Assembly: GCA_034440635.1 (NCBI GenBank) | Contig: JAOTON010000333.1 | Span: 806,001-870,000, forward strand | Origin: Lepas anatifera | Taxonomy: Eukaryota > Arthropoda > Thecostraca > Lepadidae | Length of the DNA stretch: 64,000 bases | Direction of reading: 5' to 3' | Part shown: piece after piece, positions 50,326 to 62,517 of the stretch | Position numbering within the stretch: position 1 is the first letter of the stretch | How the letters are laid out: each line of letters begins with the position of its first letter | Notes under the pieces: generated by a model | Databases searched by the model: none | Told to the model about the DNA's origin: nothing | What the model saw: only the letters and a program-made list of their open reading frames with translations | Made by a program: the position numbers and the translations under genes

Positions 50326-52509
50326 TTAACCCTCGCCCCACCAAGGCCATCGATGCCCCCTTAAGGTTTTTGCGGGATAGCAGAAAAAAGACGAGACGGA
50401 GCACCACGGTTGAGGGTTCTATCTCTAACCCTATCATTTTCTCACTATTCCTTAAATGTTTTACCCCAGGTCACCCAAGGTCAGGTCATCAGGTGAGGTC
50501 AACCAAGGTCACCTCACTTCAACTTCTGAGTTCTATTGGAGCTACATTTCTTAGTAGATTGATTTGAAGCTTCCTACACTTCATGAACTTTTAGGTTATA
50601 CATCATGTATATCCGGGATTTCTCGATTTTGTGACCTGAGGTCAGGTCACGAGGTGACGTCTCCCTTTGACAAAGCATGGGGAAAGCTTTCTTTTAATCT
50701 AAAAGTCACAAAAACGATTGAAAATGCTCGGCTTCGTCAGAAAAGCGTTCTTGAACAACCTTTCACGGATTCCAGAGGCCATATTTGCCCTTTGACCTCT
50801 CCAAGGTCATCCAAGGTCACCAGGGGTCAAAACAGTATTTTGACCACAACTTTTGACCTATATAAGCTAGAGCGCTGAATCAAACACCATCGTGTATGTC
50901 TCGTCACTGGCTTTTGTTTGATATACAGCAAGATTACTTCCTGACCTTTCGTGAGCTCAGGTCATCTTAGGTCACGAGGTGACCTCTGGAGGTCAAACCA
51001 CTGGCGGGAGGTCATTACGTTCAACATAGCGGGAAAAGGTCGGACATTTTCCTATCCAATGTACTTTACCACATCTTTAACCCTATTTCCGTCAGGCTCC
51101 CGGCTACCCCTATTTCCGGGGGGGCAATATCGGCCCCTAAGATTCGTAATCTAACCGGCCGATTTTGAAAATTCAGTGCCATGATTCCTCTGCTGCTAAA
51201 CTTTATTTTGAAAAAGAAAATTTAAATTTTCATTTTTAGGAGGTCGTGCAAAATATACAATTTTTGTGTATTTTTAGATTTTCCATAACCCTTGCCTCTT
51301 AGTACGATTTTCACAAAACTAGTTCGATTTACAATAATTGACCAAAAATTTTCATATACTCGAGCTACGCAAAATTCAAATTCAATGGCAGTTCCGGACC
51401 AGGACTATGAGGGAAATATATACAACCTAAAAGTTTTTGTTACGCGGATTGAAGCGGTCATATACTGCTTGGCATCTTTGACACATAAATAAATGAGAAA
51501 AAGTGAAAACTCATCGGGGCGGATGCGTAGGTAAAACAGTGGTAAAATGCATACCAACAATATGGAATGGTATGCATGAGTATATTAGTCCCTTGACTAG
51601 TTGAAATTTAATTTCTGATAATTTTTACCCTCCTGGCAGCTCTGGGAAAGGGGGTGACATAGGCGGATCAGGACTCGTCGTGGGGTGGTGGGGGTGATTG
51701 AAACACATTTTCAATATACAACGATATTGAGTCGCGGGTGATACTGGCTGGGAATATACATTTTGAAAATGTGTAGTGACTGACACGCCTCTGGTAATCT
51801 AGAATTTGTTATAACTATTTTGAATTCTCTATAAATTTATTGCCTGGCACGGTGTAGCAGTCTTCTCACTTACTAACGTTTAGTCCTTCTTGATAACATT
51901 CCCCATTTTGAACTGCTGTAACCGCCCCTGATGAATACAAATAGTGACAAGTGATGCACTATATCTCACATAAAAATGATATAATAAAACCATTAACTGG
52001 TATCGGATCGCGAGACGGCTTCCTTTACAAAACCCATCGCATACGATAATACTTGGTTTGTGATAGAACCTCCCAAAACCCAGCCATAGCTCCGCCCCTG
52101 GTAAATATATAATCTTGAAAATTTCGAAAACCTGCCTGTACTAGTTTTAGGAAAGTGAAGTTTAAGTTCTATCGCAAGCCGTTTCGAGATATTCTCAAAA
52201 ACCTGAAGGGGGCAAATTACCCCCGCCAATGGTTAATAGCTCTAATGGCACAAGAGTTATGTCCAGTTTGCTTAAGCATTGCACATTTGAGTGAAAATAG
52301 CCGATCTTGACCTAATTTGACCTCTGGAGGTCAAACCATTGACCTGAGCGCTAAAACATTGTGAAGTAATTTCTTATTGAATTCACGCAAACTTTCTAAT
52401 ACACTTTGCGGATTTGCGGTAACGGCCATACTTTCGGAGTTAGAGGGGGCCATCGATGGCCCCCGGTGGGGTGAAGGTGGCGCCGGACCCCTGGTGGGGC
52501 GTGGGTTAA
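50326..52509 (-). mobile_element. TTAA-ended MITE, family X, copy 2 (reversed), carrying a nested family Y insertion
   Basis: Left edge TTAACCCTCGCCCCACC; right edge TGGGGCGTGGGTTAA. The two halves (50326-51076 and 52237-52509) together match 37618-38639 reversed. The break lies at a TTAA within a segment whose counterpart in X1 reads continuously (AGTAGTTCTAATGG versus TTAATAGCTCTAATGG). Confidence 0.85.
51077..52236 (+). mobile_element. TTAA-ended MITE, family Y, copy 3, nested in family X
   Basis: Both edges are TTAA; left tip TTAACCCTATTTCCGTCAGG as in Y1. Near-collinear with Y1 but with many small deletions of single bases, mostly in short runs. Its location inside X2 gives a direct look at the TTAA target duplication. 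Confidence 0.88.
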
Positions 52510-52800
52510 ACCGTAAGCAGTTACGGGATGAAATACTATTTTATAAGTTTTAGTTCGATAAAACCTATGTATGCCAGGTGCTGACTTAGTCGCACTGGTT
52601 GTTTCCATGCTGTATTGAACGCTGGCCTTCCGGAATAGAATCAACGCCTTTGGGAATTGGAACAGGGGTTGAAATCTCGACCAATCAAATTATTGCAACC
52701 ATTTCTGAGGAACTTCCCAGTGCTTTCTAACGGCACGGTGGCAGATATTTACTAGGGGTTATTTCGTTATTCGTTCTGGTCTGAAATCAGTATGGGAAAC

Positions 52801-54144
52801 TTAACCCTATTCCTATCATGGGGGCGTATTCTGCCCATCCTTCATGTTTTTTCAGGATATCTCCAAAACGGTTGGTGATATACTTTTGAAGCCTTCTGAG
52901 CGTTTATTAAACGAAATTGTACAGAGCTTGTGGACGTTTTGAGATGATATCTTTACCAGGGGAGCAGCCATATCTCTGTATTTAGAGACATTCCATTCGC
53001 CAACTGAGAATTATCGTATACGGTGACTTCTTCGTACAACAAAGCCGTCAGTAACAATGTTGAGAGCAGTTAGAATGTTTGAATATTACGACTGAAATGT
53101 AAAGTGATAGCTAATTTACGTTTTCATCCATTTTGAAAGAGGCGGTTCCAGCAACCAAAATGGAGATTTATTATCTAAGTTGGATTATAATCTTTCCGAG
53201 TGAGTAGATTTTTTACAAGGCAGCCGGAAGGAACAAAAGTAACCAAACAATACTCTAAATTGCATATTAACTGATAATAAGTTGTCGTAGGCGTACTCAG
53301 CTACTATCATTAGAGGGTTTCACGTATCTGCAAACGCATTTTAGTACACTAACGACAATGAATGATATAAACATTTTGAGCATGCACTAGGTTCCAAAAC
53401 CGGAAAGGGAAAACAAGAAGACAGAATCATTCGGAATCATCTGGGGTTACGCATGGGCATATAGAATGTTACCTATATTTCTGTATTTAAAATGATGATA
53501 TAGTCGGGCAATATTAAAAGTATAAATAGCCGAGGAACCCACGTGCAAGGTTTTTAGACATTGGAACATGCATCTTGCCCCACTATTTTGTTTTCCTGTC
53601 CGCCTCTGAAGATGTTGTCACATTGCACCATTTATATGGATTTCCACAACGTTACCCAGCATCTGACGCTAGCAAATCTATGCAAAAAAGTGGTGAATGT
53701 AGCATTACCATTCAGAGTAAATATATTTCACCATACATTTCGTGGTCCTGAATCCACCGTTGAATTTTAAATTTTCACGCATCTGAAGGTCATGAGAATT
53801 TCGGATGGACGTTTTGTCAAAACGTAGTAGTTTCGTTGCTGAAAATTAAATAGCTGGGCCCAAACGGCACAACAGGGCCAATAATTATGGAAAATATAAA
53901 AAAACAGTTCGATGTATATTTTACACCTCTCTGCCCACACTATCTTCAAAATTCTCAACATCTTCTAAACAAAGCCCAGCGTGAGGCGAATCGATCCCTA
54001 ATTTATCGGATAAGTACATATATTTGGAGATCTTATCCTTATCTTATATGCGGAGTGGAATCCCCCACTCCCTGACAGGAAGAGGAATTCCCCACTCCCT
54101 GAGAGGAAGAGGGGTAGCCAGGAGGCTCACAGGAATAGGGTTAA
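52801..54144 (-). mobile_element. TTAA-ended MITE, family Y, diverged copy 4 (reversed)
   Basis: TTAACCCTATTCCTATCATG at left and AGGAATAGGGTTAA at right. Interior landmarks follow Y2 at lower identity: CAGGATATCTCCAAAACGG, GAGAATTATCGTATACGGTG, AAGCCGTC, AATTTCGGATGG. GAATNCCCCACTCCCTGA is duplicated near the right end. 1,344 bp. Confidence 0.65.
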
Positions 54145-54200
54145 GCAGAACATATTTGCATGTGGTTTCCCAATGCTCCCTACAATTATACTATTTCGGC

Positions 54201-54800
54201 TTAACTCCCGCCCCGGTGGGGGGTTGTTTGAACACTGCCCTCGGTTTTTTTTCGGCGGAACGGAAAAACGGCTGCGCGAGAAGCCGCCGTACTTGGCTTA
54301 CCTTATCGTTGATCCATTCCGCAGCTTTAGAAAAATTAATTTTTGGTCATCTTAGGTCAGGTCACCAGTGCAGGTCAAGTGACTTCACCTCCAAAAATGT
54401 TTAAGGTGGCATAAGTAAAAAGGTGAGTCTACCGAATTGAAACTTATAAACACAATGGTCTACCGTGTACTACAACATATATTCCGGGATTTTTAATATC
54501 CATGACCTAAGGTCAGGTACGGATCATGAGCTCTCCATTGGAAATGCATGGGGAAAACAGGAACCGAGCTGTATTTACGTGGATACCGTTGAAAATTCCT
54601 TCATATTCTCCAAATCGTAGTATCCCGGGCCTCTTTAAAGGTTCATGTTCCAAACTGTTTTACCTGTGACCTCATAGAGGTCATTTGGGTTACTTCAGCA
54701 GATTTGCAGACTTTGGGTCAATAACTTAGTTCTTAGAGGAGCATTGTTCATTGTTCAAAGGTCACGGGCCTTCGTTACTCTCGCATAAATGATTTCCGTG
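54201..54800 (+). mobile_element. Family A-like TTAA MITE, right end missing
   Basis: TTAACTCCCGCCCCGGTGGG, then ACGGCTGCGCGAGAAGCCGC, CGTACTTGGCTTACCTTATC, AGGTCAGGTCACCAGTGCAG and ATGACCTAAGGTCAGGTACG follow the family A order. I could not find a matching right terminus, so the end is approximate. Confidence 0.6.
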
Positions 54801-55640
54801 ACCCAAAATGGGGCCAGGGCCCATTATTTGGGAATCACTGCACTGGTTCCCAAATAGACCATATGGTCTATAAGAGCCCCTTTCCCATAGCTGAGGCAAC
54901 TTCGTCAACATGGAGGATCGGGAGGGTTTAGTCTAATATTTAGGAGGGGAGCATAAATCCCACTGCAGCCAAGCTGGATAGTACGGTAGAACCACACACT
55001 TTCATGACAGCCCCACGCCAGCAAAAGAAGTGCGAGGCTTCTTGGAACCGTTATACCATGAACAAAACCATGCAGTAATGCATCCACATCCGCAAATGTA
55101 GCGCTAAAATACCTCCCCAACTGAGCAGCGTTGTAGATTAAGCTCTAACACCGGGATAAGCTTCATAAGCGACTAAGAAGAGTCGGGCAGCTGGCTACAG
55201 CCGCCTCCTCCCCTGCTGGGCTATTGTGCACTGAGGGCCGGTGGCACTCCCCTGTGACGTCACTGGCACATTGATGCGTGACTTCTCGCCCCTCACTGTG
55301 CGCGTCGGGGCGGCGGCGGACGCCGACGCAGGTGGTGGGTGCCTGATGGCGCACGCTCACCTTGAACTCGTGGCTTTCTAATCGACTGTCTTCTTCTCAG
55401 CCGCTCCGGGAAAGAAAGAGCGGCCAACATTGGAATGGGGGAAATATGTTTGAAGCAGGAGCCTTATGTGTTGAGCAGGTGATTGATATTTGCAAGCTCA
55501 CTTAATTCGATCGGCATGCGGCACTTTTGCTGAAGGAAGTGCGATCAGTTGGGATCATATTTGTAATTGAGAATAATCAATCGTCATTCACGACTGAACT
55601 GTACGGACAGCCAATAAATCAGGACCGAAGAAATACCACT
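54801..55640. other. No recognisable feature
   Basis: Mixed sequence with short open frames on the - strand and no family resemblance. GC-rich around 55200-55350. Confidence 0.4.
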
Positions 55641-55650
55641 CAATAATAAA

Positions 55651-55832
55651 TAATAATTGTTGGGGTTTAACGACGCACCAACTGCCAGGGTCATACGGCG
55701 TCGCCAACTCTCACCCTGTTGGAAGGGATTTTGGGGATCAGATCGACTTATTCAGAGGCTCCGCCGGGACTTAAACCCGGGACCGATGGCTTAGAAGACA
55801 AGAGTGCTATCCACTAAGCCACCTCATCCCCA
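55651..55832 (-). mobile_element. tRNA-derived SINE, near-complete, reversed
   Basis: In reverse: GGTGGCTTAGTGGATAGCACTC (A-box), GGTCCCGGGTTTAAGTCCCG (B-box), then AACAGGGTGAGAGTTGGCGA, CGCCGTATGACCCTGGCAG, TTGGTGCGTCGTTAAACCCC and an AATTATTATT tail. The best-preserved copy of the family in the window. Confidence 0.75.
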
Positions 55833-55847
55833 AATACCACTCATTTT

Positions 55848-55849
<2 letters not shown>

Positions 55850-55920
<71 letters not shown>
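55850..55920. repeat. (AT)n microsatellite next to a SINE
   Basis: Pure alternating TA for about 70 bp. Confidence 0.95.
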
Positions 55921-55921
<1 letters not shown>

Positions 55922-56494
55922 CCGAACACTGGTTACGCAAAAACAAGTCAAAACTACAGCACAAACTCTTGAAAGAAAACACCAAAATCATCGACACAAG
56001 CAAATACCACTACCGGCTATTCATAAATAAAAGTAGCAGTTCACATCAACAGATACAGACCACCACTAAACATTCTGAAGCACCTCCACTAACATTTCCC
56101 TGGCGCTCTAGGGTATATGAGAATATGTGTTTACACCTGATTTGTTATACCTGAAATGTGTTCGCCAAACTAAAAGTATTTTTGAATAGTATGCCACGAA
56201 ACAAATGTAAGAAATAGCTATTTTTAAAATGACCTTAGAAATCAGCAACTGCGCCACCCAGCACAACTTTTGTAGCCGTGATAATAATTGTTTAAAATAC
56301 AATTGGAACGCGCCGGAAAATGGAATTTAAGTGATCATCAGATAATCATTAGACAAAGTACCAGATTCAGCTAAAAATACATTTAATCATATTCAAAAAC
56401 TTAACCGGTAACATTCAAAAGCCTAACACCCAGTGCTGTTCAACGACACCTGCTTAAAAGAAAATGTATCGCAAAATTACACCAAATATATTTA

Positions 56495-56499
<5 letters not shown>

Positions 56500-56531
<32 letters not shown>
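56500..56531. repeat. Short (AT)n microsatellite
   Basis: About 30 bp of alternating AT following AATATATTTAATAA. Confidence 0.9.
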
Positions 56532-56532
<1 letters not shown>

Positions 56533-56941
56533 CTGAGTATTAGTGAACTGCGGTAGCCGATTGTTTTGCCCTACCATGTACCATACCATACATGTGCCCT
56601 ACCATACATGCCTTCTCCGATCCCGAGATTCCTTACGTAAGCGCCTACTTGAGACTTAAGAATGCAACAAGGGAAGAGTCAACTATAAAACTGTCATGGT
56701 GCAAATGCACAGGACATTGGAGATGTCTGAAAGCGAGCTTCTGCGATGCTCCGGGACTAAAACTGGGCCCCTCAGCGCGTCGTGCCTGTGCTTCGCGCAT
56801 AATTGCTTGGAACATTTTCTTGAGCATGATTAAAAATGGGAGATAAGATATGAGGTAAAATACCAGCCGGGTGCTCATACCATATACAAAATCAATATAT
56901 GTTATCACTCTGAGATGATCACGACTGAAAAGTGAACATGT

Positions 56942-57620
56942 TTAACCCTCGCCCCACCGGGGGGACCATCGATAGCCCCCTGTTTTTTTTCGAATAGCCG
57001 GAAAACACCTAGACGCAGCAGCACGGGCGAGAGGTCCACCTCTCATCCCATCATTTTCCAACCATCCCTAATTTTTTATCACGGGTCACACTGGGTCAGG
57101 TCAGCAGGCGAGGCCAAACAAGGTAACCTCACTTCAACGTTTGAGCTCTACCATAGCTACATTTCTGAGCCTATATATTTGAAACTTTCTACACTTGATG
57201 ACCCCTCCAGGATCTACAAAATTTATATCAAGGATTTTTGGATTTGGTGAACTGAGGTCAGTTTAAGAGGTGACCTCTTCTGTTGCAAAAGCACGTGTAA
57301 AAGCTGCCTTATGATCTAAAACTGACAAAAATAATTGCGAATAAGCAGATTTCATAGAAAAACATTTTTGGTCACCCTTTTATGGATTCCAGGGGCGACA
57401 TTTTTCTTTTGACTTATTTGAGGTCATCACAGGTCACCAGGGATCAAAACAGCATTTTGACGATAACTGTTGACCTAATCAAGCTAGAGCGCTGAATTAA
57501 AGCCATCGTGTATGTCTCATCATTGGCTTTCATTTGATATCCGGCAAGATCACGCTGTGACCTTTACGTGACCTCGGGTCATACTAGGTCAAGAAGTGCC
57601 CTAAGACCTAAGGGGTGGCG
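56942..57620 (-). mobile_element. Family X MITE, copy 3, one end only
   Basis: TTAACCCTCGCCCCACCGG, then CCATCGATAGCCCCC, GAATAGCCGGAAAACACC and the same AGGTCA-rich body as X2 (TCAAGCTAGAGCGCTGAAT, CCATCGTGTATGTCTC, GATATCCGGCAAGATCACG). Similarity stops near 57620 before the opposite terminus. Confidence 0.7.
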
Positions 57621-58027
57621 TTGGTACTAATATGGTTTTAGTTAAGATCTAGGCTTGCAGCATTCCATTTGAATTCCTCATTTCAACATTCCATTTTATT
57701 CGAGTTTTGTGGCTAGTCGTGTTGATATGTGCTGATCACTAGTATAAGCTAAAGAGACAGCGGCTGAAGGTCAGGGCTGTTCCTGGCATGTTCAGACATA
57801 TTCCTGTGCACTGTACACATTTTTCACCGTGTGAAATATAAAAGCTGATTACCGGAATCTATGAAAAATATCACTTCATTAAATCAAAGCATACGTCGTC
57901 TTTGGCTGGAATGGAACAATGCGGTCGCCCGTTTCCTATCGAAAGCGGGGCAGGGATGGGGGTCGCCAGTGTGAGGTCCATCCCCACAGTAAAAATCCGT
58001 GACGACGCCACTGGGTGAAGATAATGA

Positions 58028-58165
58028 TGACATAGTGGCTAACGTACCGGCTTTCTGCGCAGCCGAACCTGGTTCAAATCGCGGTGAGTTTCCTGAGCAA
58101 AGTGTAGTTTGATTCTCCGGAATATCTTTAAACAGGAGTGTTGTTGTTGGTGATGCCATATGATC
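58028..58165 (+). mobile_element. tRNA-derived SINE, diverged
   Basis: ATAGTGGCTAACGTACCGGC (A-box region), CCTGGTTCAAATCGCGGTG (B-box region), TTTCCTGAGCAAAGTG, then AACAGGAGTGTTGTTG and GGTGATGCCATATG, the degenerate tail of the family. Confidence 0.6.
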
Positions 58166-58499
58166 CCAGCAGCTGGTCCGTTATTGATATACCAAAATTA
58201 TTAAGCTGTTGACTACTTGCTGTGGTCCCTCACACCGTAAACAGGAAGCAGATATGCCTCCCATTTGTGGTATCAAAGGTAAATGGATGGTTAATGCTTC
58301 GATTTGATGCGATGGATGAGTGCCCTCGTCCTCCGTGCGCTCGGTACCGTCACACTCTTCAAGGCTGACTCCACGCGGTGTGATGTCGCCTCTCCCGCGG
58401 ACAGAGCCAGTCATGCGTACAGTCCCGTCATTCGACTCTTCCATGCTCGCAATGAGTAGGTCTCTATTTACCATAGGCAGGTCCAGGATTTCCAATTGG

Positions 58500-58725
58500 G
58501 AGGGTCGGGGCGCGGCCATCTAGACCAGACAGGCGCCACTTTTGGGCACCAAACCTTGTCACGGAGGCGCCGATGCTCGCATCCTGGGGAGGAGGTGGGA
58601 GGTGGGGGAGGGAAGCAGCATATCAGGGGCGCCATCAACCTTTCAGGGGCGCCGTGGCCATTTCAGGTGGCGCCGAGTGTCAGCCGGAGGGGGGACACCT
58701 GTCCCTCCCACGATCCGCCGATAGT
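58500..58725 (+). repeat. Dispersed GGCGCC-type repeat, copy 2
   Basis: CAGGCGCCACTTTTGGGCAC, GGCGCCGATGCTCGCATC, CAACCTTTCAGGGGCGCCG and CCATTTCAGGTGGCGCCG. Matches 59565-59770 in order (GGTGCCACTTTTGGACGGCA, GCGCCAATGTTTGCATCATA) and 41080-41335 in reverse. Confidence 0.55.
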
Positions 58726-59205
58726 ATCTACATATTTTACCACGCACGATTTTTTCCATTCTCATGTGACTCCCCTTTCTTTAGAGTTAGATAAAAGGTC
58801 ATGTTCCGATCGGATACTTTTTGGTTGAGGAGATGGGAGGGAGAGGTAGTAGGACTTTCCAAGGGCTTCTTTTTTAAGCCTTTAAAGTTTTTGAAGACAC
58901 TGAAGGTACCGTTAAACACCAGCATGCACGTGAGCTCTGTCACGGCATCTCCGTTAAAGAACTTGTATACTTTATGGTCTCTTGCATGCAACTTCTGTGT
59001 TATCCGCTGAATACTTGGAAGTGAAAATCATTACTTTAAAAATAACTGTTGCGAATAGAGCTAGATTCAGCATTTTGCTTGAGATCTGTGTTCCCTGATT
59101 CTGTACATTTTTGCTTAGGTTCATTGGCTGCCTGTATGGGTCATATATCTAATAGGAACATGACAGCACTGGATATAAAGTATTGTATAAGATATCTGCC
59201 TGGTT

Positions 59206-59209
59206 CTAA

Positions 59210-59240
<31 letters not shown>

Positions 59241-59284
59241 GATCTATATATAGATATATATATAATATATATATATGATATTAG

Positions 59285-59318
<34 letters not shown>

Positions 59319-59335
59319 AATATATATATATATAG
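59206..59335. repeat. AT-rich compound (AT)n with ATATTAGAT interruptions
   Basis: Runs of alternating AT separated by AATATTAGATC/GATATTAGA/AATATTAAA words, partly self-complementary. Confidence 0.9.
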
Positions 59336-59564
59336 CTATTGCAAATAACGAGCCAATATATTTCGCCGCTGGGATATTATCACAACTTATCTGTGGATAT
59401 ATCTAAATTATTTTTTGTTTATATTTTGTACACGTTGTATTTGGTCGAACCGGAACCATTCGGTCATCAGTCATTTTTTTAATCCAGCCTCCTCATTCAA
59501 ATGTGAAAAGATCAATCGAAGGCGGATACAGGACCGCCAATCGGAGGAGAAGGGCACATGTCGG

Positions 59565-59770
59565 AATGTGCCATCCGAACCAGGGAGGGGAAGGGGTGCC
59601 ACTTTTGGACGGCAAAACTTATCAGGCGGACGCCAAATTATATCACAGGCGCGCCAATGTTTGCATCATAGCGAGGGGTGGGAAGGCACAGTGTGCACAG
59701 TGGGAGCGAGGGCACAATGACAATTTCAGGGAACGTTGTGGGCCGATAGGGGGAAAATGACCCCTAGGCT
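59565..59770 (+). repeat. Dispersed GGCGCC-type repeat, copy 3
   Basis: Same word order as copy 2, more diverged, ending CAATTTCAGGGAACGTTGTG. About 840 bp separates the two starts. Confidence 0.5.
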
Positions 59771-59996
59771 CTCCCCCTGGGTCCACTTATGGGATCAATA
59801 CAGGAATTATGATTCGCCGGATGTAATTCCACTAGATTATAGTGCGAAAATGCCATCGCAACACCCATTTGATTCAAATTCGTGTGCTGTCTTATCCATC
59901 AATCTGCTCCACTTCCCATTTGTGCACATCATTTTATCCTTGGGCTATGACAGATCAAAAGATCGCCAGGGCATGTTAACAAAAGATGAGGGCATG

Positions 59997-60560
59997 TTAA
60001 CAACCGCCCCGGTGGGCTTTCGAGCCACCTTCGCCCTGGTGCGGGAGGCTCAAACAGCCCTCCCTCGAACTCGGCTGCTGTGCGTGATAGGGAAAAAATA
60101 CAAGCACTAGTAGATAGACCACGAAAATTTATGAAGAAACTACTTTGATCACTTTTTGGCTCAGATCAATATTGAGGTCATGACAGGTCAAAGAAGGTGG
60201 CATGTTAGAGATAAATTGTCGGGCTCCAGCGTATGACAGAGTTGCGTTAGAGTCATTTTTAGGCACCATTCGCTTCCTCTTGTTGCGGCAAATCTAATGA
60301 TGTATAACATAACCGTACTAGGTCAAAACATAAAGTGACCTCACCGAATGTCAGGTCAATATCACCATCTCGCCTAGCACAGTCAACACACATATCAATC
60401 GATTTGTAATATCAATACAAACGTAATGCTATTGAAATAAAGGTTTTATCATCCTTTGTTGCAAAGTTACTGACCCAAGTCTAAAAACCTGCTCAAGTAG
60501 CCCCAGATAACCTCTCAGAGGTCACAGGTCCAAACTTGCAATTTTGAATTTTCGACATGT
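59997..60560 (+). mobile_element. TTAA MITE, family F, copy 3, right end missing
   Basis: TTAACAACCGCCCCGGTGGG, then CTTTCGAGCCACCTTCGCCC, AGGCACCATTCGCTTCCTC, and CCCAGATAACCTCTCAGAGG as in F2. Similarity fades just after that block. ATGTTAAC is duplicated at 59973 and 59995. Confidence 0.7.
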
Positions 60561-62235
60561 AGACCGCATTTTCCCACCGCATCTTTTATTTTATGCTCGG
60601 CACCTTAGCGCAAAACCAGCTTTCGGGCACTGTCTAAATTAGCATGGTAGCCATTTGAAGACGTGACCTCCTGGCCTTATACAGTTTCAACTCCTGGTGA
60701 AAGTAATGGCTGTTTACTGTTTTTTGAAAGCTGGCATGAGTCAATGGAGGAAACCATCACACTTCGAATAGAATTACCGCACTCAATGTGCCAATATATT
60801 GTCATCGATTGGCATGCCGAAAAACCTATTCGGAAATCGTTCCAGTCATATTACAGGCAAAAAAACATTTGACTACCATCATGCAATTGATCCATTTATG
60901 TCGTATGATGTTCGGAATTGATAGACCACTATATAAACCAGTTATTGTCTCCCAAAATTTGTTTTCATATACCCAAGGCAATTTTTACCTATCTCTAAAC
61001 ATTTCTCAATAGATCACTGTTTATTATCACTCTACACATTTGCCCCTCAACGCCTTTCCGGAAATACAAATATCCGAAAAAGGTTGTTAGGTACGCTGTA
61101 TCCAATATACGTCTGCCCGTCCGCGTCCACGAAGGCTGGTCCGGTCGTTCATAGTTCTTTGTCCGTGATTCATTCGTGACTCCACCGAGGAAAACGAGGT
61201 CGTGGCGTGCCACCCTTCCGGGTAGCGTGGCTGGCGTGAGAAACTAGATCCATCAGCCGGCCGGCTCGGTTGATAACAGCTAGCAGCTTCAGGTCATATC
61301 AATCTCCTTAAAATAGTATATTGATGATTGATTATCTGGCCAGCTGACGTTTGAGAAACGGAGCAATGCCTATTTTGCTGTATTCCAATTAAACACCGCT
61401 CGGGGTGACTATTTTGATTTGACAGGAACACAGAAATGTTCTAGAAGGACTGTGGGTGCTATTGCACATATTGTGCAATGAAATGCCACCGGTGTTTCTG
61501 CGCCGAGGGAGCACCCTGGTGATTGTATGCAGCGGGGGTGGGCAAACTCGTTCCCGAGCTCCTAACAGCCACAGAGCAGGGCCAAATTTGTCAAATCCTC
61601 GCTCTCACTCTATTGTGTCTGGCACTTATTACGAGCACTTCGCACAGCGAAATAACGTGTACAACATTCGATTAGTGATGGTAACTGACAAAAGCCCAAA
61701 TGATTCCAATGCAATGCTCAACATTTTGCTAGCCAGTGACTTCGGAATTCACCTAAAACTGTTCAAGGCCACATTAAAATTGTTCTAAGCTTTTTAGAGT
61801 CAACAAGATATAATGAGCCAGCAGGTTCTATAAGGCGATCGCTGCAGGGTAGAACGAATGGCCAATCGCAGGCCTGAAACATATACAATGCAAATTGAAA
61901 GCGAGCGGTTCAGTATCACAATGTCAGTCGAGGTCAAAACACTGCAAGAGTGTGATTTATGACTGACAGGCGATGATCCGAAATGGCCTCCTTCAACTTT
62001 GACGGCCCATAATTTTTACTGAATGGGGCCTGTTTGTTTCCCAACGTTTTACCATGAGAATACGAGCAGCCTACGTATCAGATCCTGAAGGCAAATCGAC
62101 GCAGGTTTGTCCAGCATCGATTCCGAAACATTCCGCAAACATGAGAGGGCAGTTGGAATTTACCCCTCCATTTTGCGGCGTTGCCGTTTGCTTTAAATCG
62201 TTTAGATCTCTAACTGGATATAACCTGCTCAACAT
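60561..62235. other. No gene recognised; possible hAT-type fragment near 61530
   Basis: AT-rich spacer. GCGGGGGTGGGCAAACTCG at about 61533 resembles the CAGGGGTGGGCAAAC tips of hAT elements; the opposite end was not found. Nothing else recognisable. Confidence 0.35.
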
Positions 62236-62427
62236 CATTTAAATGTTCCCATTCGCCACCTTTTTCCAACAGGAAAAGTGCAAGCTCGTGCTAGCAAGCA
62301 CATCAAGAGAGTGCATAAATTGGCCCCGATAGTAATCTAAACTGGTTGAGGATCCATTTGACAGAACGATACAGGTAAAGGAACACACTGACAAGTTGGA
62401 TATTAAATATATATATTCAAAAGCAAG

Positions 62428-62462
62428 CACACGGACGCGTTTCGTAACTTCTTCAGCGTGTG
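62428..62462 (-). ncRNA. Hammerhead-ribozyme-like motif in the 3' region of the Penelope-like element
   Basis: On the - strand: CACACG, CTGAAGA, AGTTAC, GAAA, CGCGTC, CGTGTG. CTGAAGA fits CUGANGA, GAAA fits the second core strand, GUC would be the cleavage triplet, CACACG/CGTGTG is a perfect 6-bp stem I, and ACGCGT gives the very short palindromic stem III reported for Penelope-type hammerheads. Weak point: stem II (AGTTAC) can hold at most one pair. It lies 56 bases beyond the element's stop codon. Activity is inferred. Confidence 0.5.
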
Positions 62463-62517
62463 TTTGAAGGGTAGAATTATCCGTTGACGCATGAAGGTTT
62501 CTGTAAACTCACGCGGG

